Positions 58,601 through 64,000 of a stretch of 64,000 bases of DNA are shown here, one piece after another; within the stretch, counting starts at the first letter, position 1, and each line of letters starts with the position of its first letter. The translations under genes and the position numbers were made by a program. The DNA is from Eudorina sp. 2006-703-Eu-15 (Eukaryota > Chlorophyta > Chlorophyceae > Chlamydomonadales > Volvocaceae). The notes below the pieces were generated by a model. That model had not been told where the DNA came from. It saw nothing but the letters and a program-made list of their open reading frames with translations, and did not search any database. The DNA lies in NCBI GenBank assembly GCA_003117195.1, contig BDSI01000004.1, positions 2,041,290 through 2,105,289 of the forward strand, read 5' to 3'.

Positions 58601-59969
58601 GCTGCCGAGCCCCACCCCGCCTCGCAGGTCGCCACCGCGCTGCACTAGCGGTGCGCCGCCCGCCTTCCTCTCCCTCACAACAACCGACCTCCCTCCTCCC
58701 TCACACACACACACACACACACCCCGACAGCGGTCACCGATCCTCGGGGATCGGGCACGCGCCCTAGGTTGAGAGCGAGGGGACAGAGGCCCCTTACGCC
58801 CCTTTCTCCCGTATCCGGGGGAAAGTGCTTCGGCGGTCTCCCGTATGGGGCGGGTTAGCGCCCCCGGCCAGTGTCGGCCCGGCAGATATGTAACGATTCA
58901 CACACACACACACACACACAATAGCGCACCCATGCTGGCGGTTTTCCTCGCAAAACACACACGCACACATTCGATGGTCCCGGCGAGTTTCCTCGCCCAA
59001 TACACAGTCGGTCCGGTCCGGTGTCCTCTCTGAGCCCACGAGCTTGCGCCATCATCTTCCGAGGACATGCTTCCCGACCTCGCGGACCTCACGCACGGAG
59101 ATACGCTCTCGGAGGTGTACGGCCTCCCCCGCCGCACACCCTGGCTCCCCCCGCAATGGTGACAGGGGGCCCAGGGAGCTACATCAGCTACATCCGCCTA
59201 CACGGTCGGCACAGGACGCAGGCCCGACGCGGCCCCGACGCAAGCGCGAGACAAGTACACACAACCGGGCGGATCTCTTCACCCAAGTACACGCGCCCGG
59301 AGGTGCGAGGCACACACACACACTTCTCACTTCTCGCGGCCCAGTATCCGCACACACGCATGTATATCTATATTAGTTTTCTTCTCAGAACTGCCGACCG
59401 AGGAGGCTGTCCCCCCACGTCACTTTCGATCTTCTCTCCGCGGGGACGCATCCGATGCGCGCAGCTGCTGCCGCCTAGCAAAAACCAGCATCCCCAGCCC
59501 CTCCACAGTCCATACGCCTATTGGCCACCGAGCGCCTACTAGCCACACCCCAAGGGGCGATTTGCTCCTCCAGGTGTGCACCAGCCAGCATCAGACGTCA
59601 GCACCTGCTGTCCCTGGGGGACGACGCCGCCGGACAGCCGGACGCGTGCGGCACAGCGGCGCTGCCCAGCCATCCCGGGCCGCAGCTCCAGTGCCGGTCT
59701 CTCGAGGGTCCCTCCGCACAACTCCGCTCAACGACACACTTTCACACGCATGCAGGCGGGCGGGCGGGTTGCAATTCTAAACACACATGCAGCCCTTGGC
59801 CAGCGCCAGGCCCGGTCAGCTATGTAACACACCTGCACCATCTCCACACCGCAGCACTGAAGTCCCTCGGAGCTCGCACTCCTGCTGCTGCCGCACCCAC
59901 TCCCTCCGGCACCCCCCAAGACGAGTCGCCGCATCACTTCAAGACCCAGGCTTGGCATTGGACGCCGCA
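55626..59969. other. 4.3-kb region with possible transposon remnants, no clear gene
   Basis: The part next to 55625 should be the promoter of the low-complexity protein gene. From 56500 to 57390 several overlapping open frames on both strands read partly like protein (for example a segment with NRYKVDPYPDGAFQRAQIA near 57030-57090) but break by frameshift, which suggests a dead element. (AC)n runs lie at 58700-58722, 58900-58920 and 59310-59320. The 58880-58975 block is related to 51465-51555. No splice-consistent gene was found. Confidence 0.4.
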
Positions 59970-61718
59970 TCACGGCCCGCCGACTGGCCCCGCGCCGCCA
60001 CCGGCCCCGCCGCTGGCCGAGGCCCCCAGCACCCCCGCCAGCGCCCTCTGCCGCTGCTCCGGAACCATCTCCAGCAGCAGCGAGGCCATACGGCTGCCCA
60101 CCAGCACCGCCACGTCATCGCTCACGGGCACCCCCAGGCAGCGGAAGGACTGCGGGGAGGAGGGAAGGGGGGGATATGGGCAAGTTGTTAGACATATGTA
60201 TACGGGGAGGGAGAGAGGTGAGACCCAGGCGGGCGCGGTGGGGGGCGGGGGCGGGGGCGGGGGCGGGGGGCCAGCGGGGGGGGGTCGTTTCCATTCAGAG
60301 GAGCAATACGCGCGGTGGGGGGCGAAGCAGCGAAGCACGCGAGGGGGCGCAGTATCGGTTGGCGGAGGCAGGGGTGGCGGCAGTGGTACCCATGCAGAGA
60401 GGGCTCAGGAGGCGGCGGGGTTTGGATTTGATTTCAAGCAGGCAGGCAGTGGTTACGGCCGTACGGCAGTACAGTACAGCGAGCGGATGATGAGGGGAAG
60501 ACCGAAGACGGATCCAAGCGGAAATGCCAGTACGCGGCCGCAAAGGATCTGCGGCGTCAGCACAGGGCGTCGTCCGCCCAGCTGCCCTCTGCCCCCTAGC
60601 CCCTGGCCCAGAGATATGGTCCCCGGCGATAGCCAGTTGAAACCTGGTGTCCTCCCCTGGAGGTCCTGTACGGCAGGCGCAACGCGCCGCCGTACCGCGC
60701 TGACCCGCGGGACACGCCTTTTCCCTCCGCGCACCTGCAATAGCGTCGCCAGCTGCTCGTACGAGTAGTTGTGGAGCCCTCCCTGGACGAGCCGCAGGTA
60801 GACGGCTTGCGGGAAGCGGAAGCAGGGCGCTGGGTTGTCCCCCGCAGCCTCCCATGGCGCCAGGCACTCCGACGGCTCTTCGAAGACGGCAGTAGCTGCC
60901 AGCGATGAGTACGACCAACCGCCGGCGCGGCCCGAGCTCCGGCTGCCGGCTGTAGCACCTCCCCGTCGGTGACTGCTGCCTCCTCGAGGGTGCTGGGCCT
61001 TATGGGAACGGGACGTCTTAGAAGCTGTCGCTGTCGCACCGCCAGTACCACTTGTCGAGGATGTTGTGGAAGAAATTGATGAGGACGTAGTAGCAGGGAT
61101 GGTGGGGGCTGTGGCAGCCACGGTGGAGGCGGCGGTCGTGGTGGTGGAGGCTGTGGTGTGGAGCGCCGCGAGGGACTGCAGCACGGCTGTAGCGGACGCC
61201 GGGTCGAACGGCCCTGGGTGGCAGTAGCAGCAGGCGTCCAGCTCCGCGAGCCAGTCCTCTCCAGGGTGGGCCCCCAGGTGGACGAGCGAGCGCAGGAGGG
61301 TGGCCAGCTGGCGGGGCCGCAGGCGGCGCAGTCGGTGGGGCACGGACAGTTCGGCGAGGTAGGTGGCCAGGAAGATGTCGTGGCCGGGGCGCGCGCCGGC
61401 GGCGGCTGCGACTGCGGCGTATTGAGATAGCTCCTCTGCGAGCTGCGCGGGCGTCCGGGCGCCGCGGTGGAGATGGTGGCTTGTCCAGGCCGCGGGGGAA
61501 GCGGCCGCGGTGGTGGCGGCGGCGTGGCTGGCAGTTGCTGCAACGGCACAGGTAACGCCAACGGACGCCGGACGGCGACGCAAGGGGGCGCGAGCGAAGC
61601 TGGCAGGTGAAGCCGTCTGAGACGAGGGTTGGATAAGCTTCTGGCAAAGCGCGTCGAATGACCAGGCGCGGCGCCCTCGAGCTGTCTCTGGGTTTGTAAC
61701 TGACGACCGCTGCTGCAT
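59970..61718 (-). CDS. OPR/FASTK-like helical-repeat protein, probably organelle-targeted
   Basis: Likely an RNA-binding factor for chloroplast or mitochondrial transcripts. Exons 61718-60735 and 60149-59970 join in phase 0 for 387 residues. The first 75 residues are rich in Arg, Ser and Ala with few acids, as in transit peptides. Helical repeat units of the type LxxLLxxLxxLG are visible: RLRPRQLATLLRSLVHLG (about 132-149), PASATAVLQSLAALH (about 173-187) and YSYEQLATLLQSFRCLG, which spans the splice junction. A Thr/Ser/Gly-rich linker of about 100 residues separates them. No RAP domain was seen at the C-terminus. OPR proteins are a large family in this group of algae. This one is short and its repeats are weak, so the family call is moderate. 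Confidence 0.65.
60172..60202 (-). repeat. Intron-end repeat family C, diverged copy in the OPR-like gene
   Basis: On the coding strand: ATGTCTAACAACTTGCCCAT followed by ATCCCC, 22 bases before the acceptor of the exon starting at 60149. It differs from the reference at about four positions. Confidence 0.55.
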
Positions 61719-62032
61719 TCCTGCTCGGGTTCGGGTCTGGGCTTAAAGGTGCGACCGCCTAACGTACTAGGTGATGTGTGTGTTCCTGATAGCTTTCAGC
61801 GCGTCGTCGGCGACCCACACGCACAGCACCTGACCCGGGTTTCTGTCAAGTCCAAGCTAGGCGAACGGCCACAGCCAAACTGATTGCCTATCCCTATCAC
61901 GTGCACCTAGAATAGGTAAATTTTTTTTCTGCAACTAATGAGTCGCCGCATCGTCCCCAAGCATGCGGTGGCTGGAAAAAAGCGCTGTCCCAGTCAACAT
62001 CCTCGTACATCGATTCCGTACGCAGCCCAAAA
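61719..62032. promoter_or_regulatory. Bidirectional promoter, 314 bp
   Basis: Lies between the start codons of the OPR-like gene (minus) and the gene at 62033 (plus). No TATA box was assigned. The T-run at 61921-61929 is on the side of the plus-strand gene. Confidence 0.55.
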
Positions 62033-64000
62033 ATGTTCACGCAGTCCGCAGATGGCATCAAGGCATGGTTGGACGTAATAAGCCTTAGTTGCCTTGGCGT
62101 CATGGCCGTCAGTACTTTGGAATGGAGCACACAGAACTTAAACCCGGCTTACTTGCTCCGACCTGGTCTTTGGTTCACTCCCGACACTCTTCCTGTTGTT
62201 GGCATAGATGTGCTGGTTGCACAGGACATTCTCTTTGCGTTGCGGGCGGCCGATCATAATGACCATTTCGTTGCGGACAGCTGGCTTCGCGCAGTCCAAT
62301 GCGCACAGCTTGCACATGATCGGTAAGGATTTTTGGGAGTCATCTCCTGTTCGGGCGTTTGAGTTGACGTCGGAACCCGTTCCATCGGTTTTGTGCGCAA
62401 TGCTTGTGCAAGAATCCCCGAATCTTAGTTTTCAGAGGGGAGACAGAATATGACGTGCCTTCGCCCGCCATCTGTCCTCCCGTCCCGCACCTCCTTCCCC
62501 AGACTGCTTGCCGACCTGCAGGAGGTGGACCGCAACCTCACCTTCTGGCAGCGCCAGGTGTCCGCGGGCGGCGTGTGGTCCCACGGCGCCTTCATGTTGC
62601 TCAGCCGGGGCCCTCTGTCCTTCGCGGAGGACGTGGCGGGTGCCACCAGGGGCCTGGTGACGCGCCGGCTGGTGCCGCTTCTGGCGCCCCTGGCACCGCA
62701 CCTGCACAGCCTGACCGCGAGGGCGTCAGTGCCTAGCGCCCGGGCGGAACAGCACAAGTCTGCGGCAGCTGCGACTGGAGGGACTGCGCGGACCGGGTCG
62801 GTCGCGGACGGCGCTGCAGCTGCTACTGCTGCTACTACTGCTACTGCCGCCGAGGTTCCTGCGGGCGACGCCGCCACTGCGACTGCCACCGCCACCGCCA
62901 CCGCCACGGACATGATGCAGCAGCGGGTGGGTCTCCGCGGCCGCTGGGGAAGGAACGGAGTCAGCTTACCTCCTGTCCTGGCAGTTCCTGTCCCGGCGGT
63001 GTCCAGTGTCCAGTGTCCTCGCCAGGGGGTCCGCCCACGAATGGGAGACTCCCCGGGCGTGACCTTGAGGCCTGCCCGGATTAGCAGGGCCGGGCCCGTG
63101 CTGCGGGACAACACCCCAGGAGGGCAGCGGAAGGGGGCGCGGAGGTACCCAATCTCCGTGGTCCTTGCCCCGGGACCTCCTCAGGCGCCACGCGACGGAT
63201 GGCGTCCATGCGTCTAGGTCCGATGTGCGCGCACCCCCAAAGGGGACAGGCCCCTAAAAACGCCGCGTCCCCCGATGCGGGGTCACCGGCGTCTCTCCCC
63301 CGATGCGGGGTCACCGGCGTCCCTCGCCCGTGTGCGCACTCGGCAGGTGCTGCTGCTCCGGGGGCTGCGGCTGCGGCTGGCGCGCGCGCTGGCAGAGCTG
63401 ACGGAAGCTGCAGGTGGGTGGGTTGGGCGTGAGGAGCTGGGAGTGGAAGGAGAGGAGGGTGTTAGAGGCATGACGGCGATGGCCAGGCGGGAGGGGTGGG
63501 GAGGGGAGCGGGAAGGCCGACAGCGCAGCGTGGCGCGCGCTTACCAAGTTACCATGGACAGTCACACGGCAGACCTACCACCGGTGCCGTGCCAACTACC
63601 ACCGGTCCCCACGCACCCCGCACACCCATATCCGGCCAGCCAGCGCTGCAGCCGCAGGGAAGCCACGGCCTCCCCCCGGAAGGCGACATCGCGGGCGGAG
63701 AGACGCAGCGTGGGGTCGGGCAAAGGGCCTGAGGCCGGCCGGGTAATCAGGCAAGCCAACAGGACGGAGGACAACGCGGGGGGATGCCAGGCGAGCTGCT
63801 CGGGCAGCGTCCTTGCTTTCTGGGTTTGGGGGCCCCCGCAACCGAAAGGTCGCCGCCTCAATTCGGACGGGGTCTCGGGGCTCACCGGATCGGGATGAAG
63901 ATGGACGGATCAGGGATGGGCAGCCCTGTCTGCGGAGCCCGCGCTCGCCCGCCCTGCTCCCCGCATGACACGGCACGGCACGGCACGACACGCGCACATG
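62033..64000 (+). CDS. Unidentified protein, 5' part only (runs off the window)
   Basis: I do not recognise this gene. Three exons join in phase: 62033-62322, 62503-62926 and 63347-63413, the last leaving one base for an exon beyond my reach. The encoded start is MFTQSADGIKAWLDVISLSC, followed by a mainly helical region with DADHN-like polar turns and then LLADLQEVDRNLTFWQRQV and FMLLSRGPLSFAED, which look conserved. An Ala/Thr-rich linker follows, then LRGLRLRLARALAEL. The ATG at 62033 is the first in frame after a non-coding stretch. Weak resemblance to plastid Ycf55/DUF3685-type proteins is possible but unverified. The stretch 63414-64000 is probably intron. Confidence 0.6.

Noticed and set aside
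60453..60734. Continuation of the OPR-like open frame past 60735
   Set aside because: The CAG/GTGCGC donor and the acceptor at 60150-60152 join repeat sequence in phase (YEQLATLLQ/SFRCLG); the read-through part is not repeat-like.

Overview
The window is nuclear DNA of a green alga, most likely a volvocine (Volvox/Chlamydomonas group). The evidence is the GC-rich coding sequence, the many short introns, Ala/Gly/Gln-rich insertions in otherwise conserved proteins, a pherophorin-type extracellular matrix domain, an OPR-like organelle protein, and TGTAA-type polyadenylation signals. No prokaryotic operons, CRISPR arrays, rRNA or intact tRNA genes were seen. All gene models were spliced by eye. 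For every model except the pherophorin-like gene and the last (partial) gene, the exons join in phase and total a multiple of three.

Layout. 31-9551 (+): 13-exon ferric-chelate reductase/NADPH oxidase-type flavocytochrome, with a TIR element and a long inverted repeat in its introns. 9552-16543: intergenic, with an 8-copy minisatellite and a decayed LINE-type retrotransposon (11693-15126) inserted in a (CCGT)n tract. 16544-22869 (-): 13-exon MATE transporter, with a tRNA-derived SINE and its target duplication in one intron. 24118-26285 (+): pherophorin-like protein with a glycine-rich tail. 28263-31698 (-): 7-exon short-chain dehydrogenase using two GC-AG introns. 32467-34822 (-): Ala-rich protein with a BACK-like region and a C-terminal villin headpiece. 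35688-44524 (+): 14-exon DEDDh RNA exonuclease of the REX/SDN type. 45214-48253 (-): ZIP9-like zinc transporter. 52462-55625 (-): large low-complexity protein of unknown function. 59970-61718 (-): OPR/FASTK-like helical-repeat protein with a likely organelle transit peptide. 62033-64000+ (+): unidentified gene sharing a 314-bp divergent promoter with the previous one and running off the window.

The genes do not form an obvious pathway. Three handle metals or small-molecule transport (ferric reductase, ZIP, MATE), but their linkage may be chance. The most unusual signal is in the introns. Several short sequence families (called A, B, C and D here) recur inside introns of unrelated genes. Family C sits upstream of 3' splice sites and is always in the sense orientation. 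The motif GCCGTACGGC and its halves crowd intron ends, and a palindrome GACCCNNGGGTC recurs in non-coding DNA. These could be traces of introner-like elements or of shared splicing signals.
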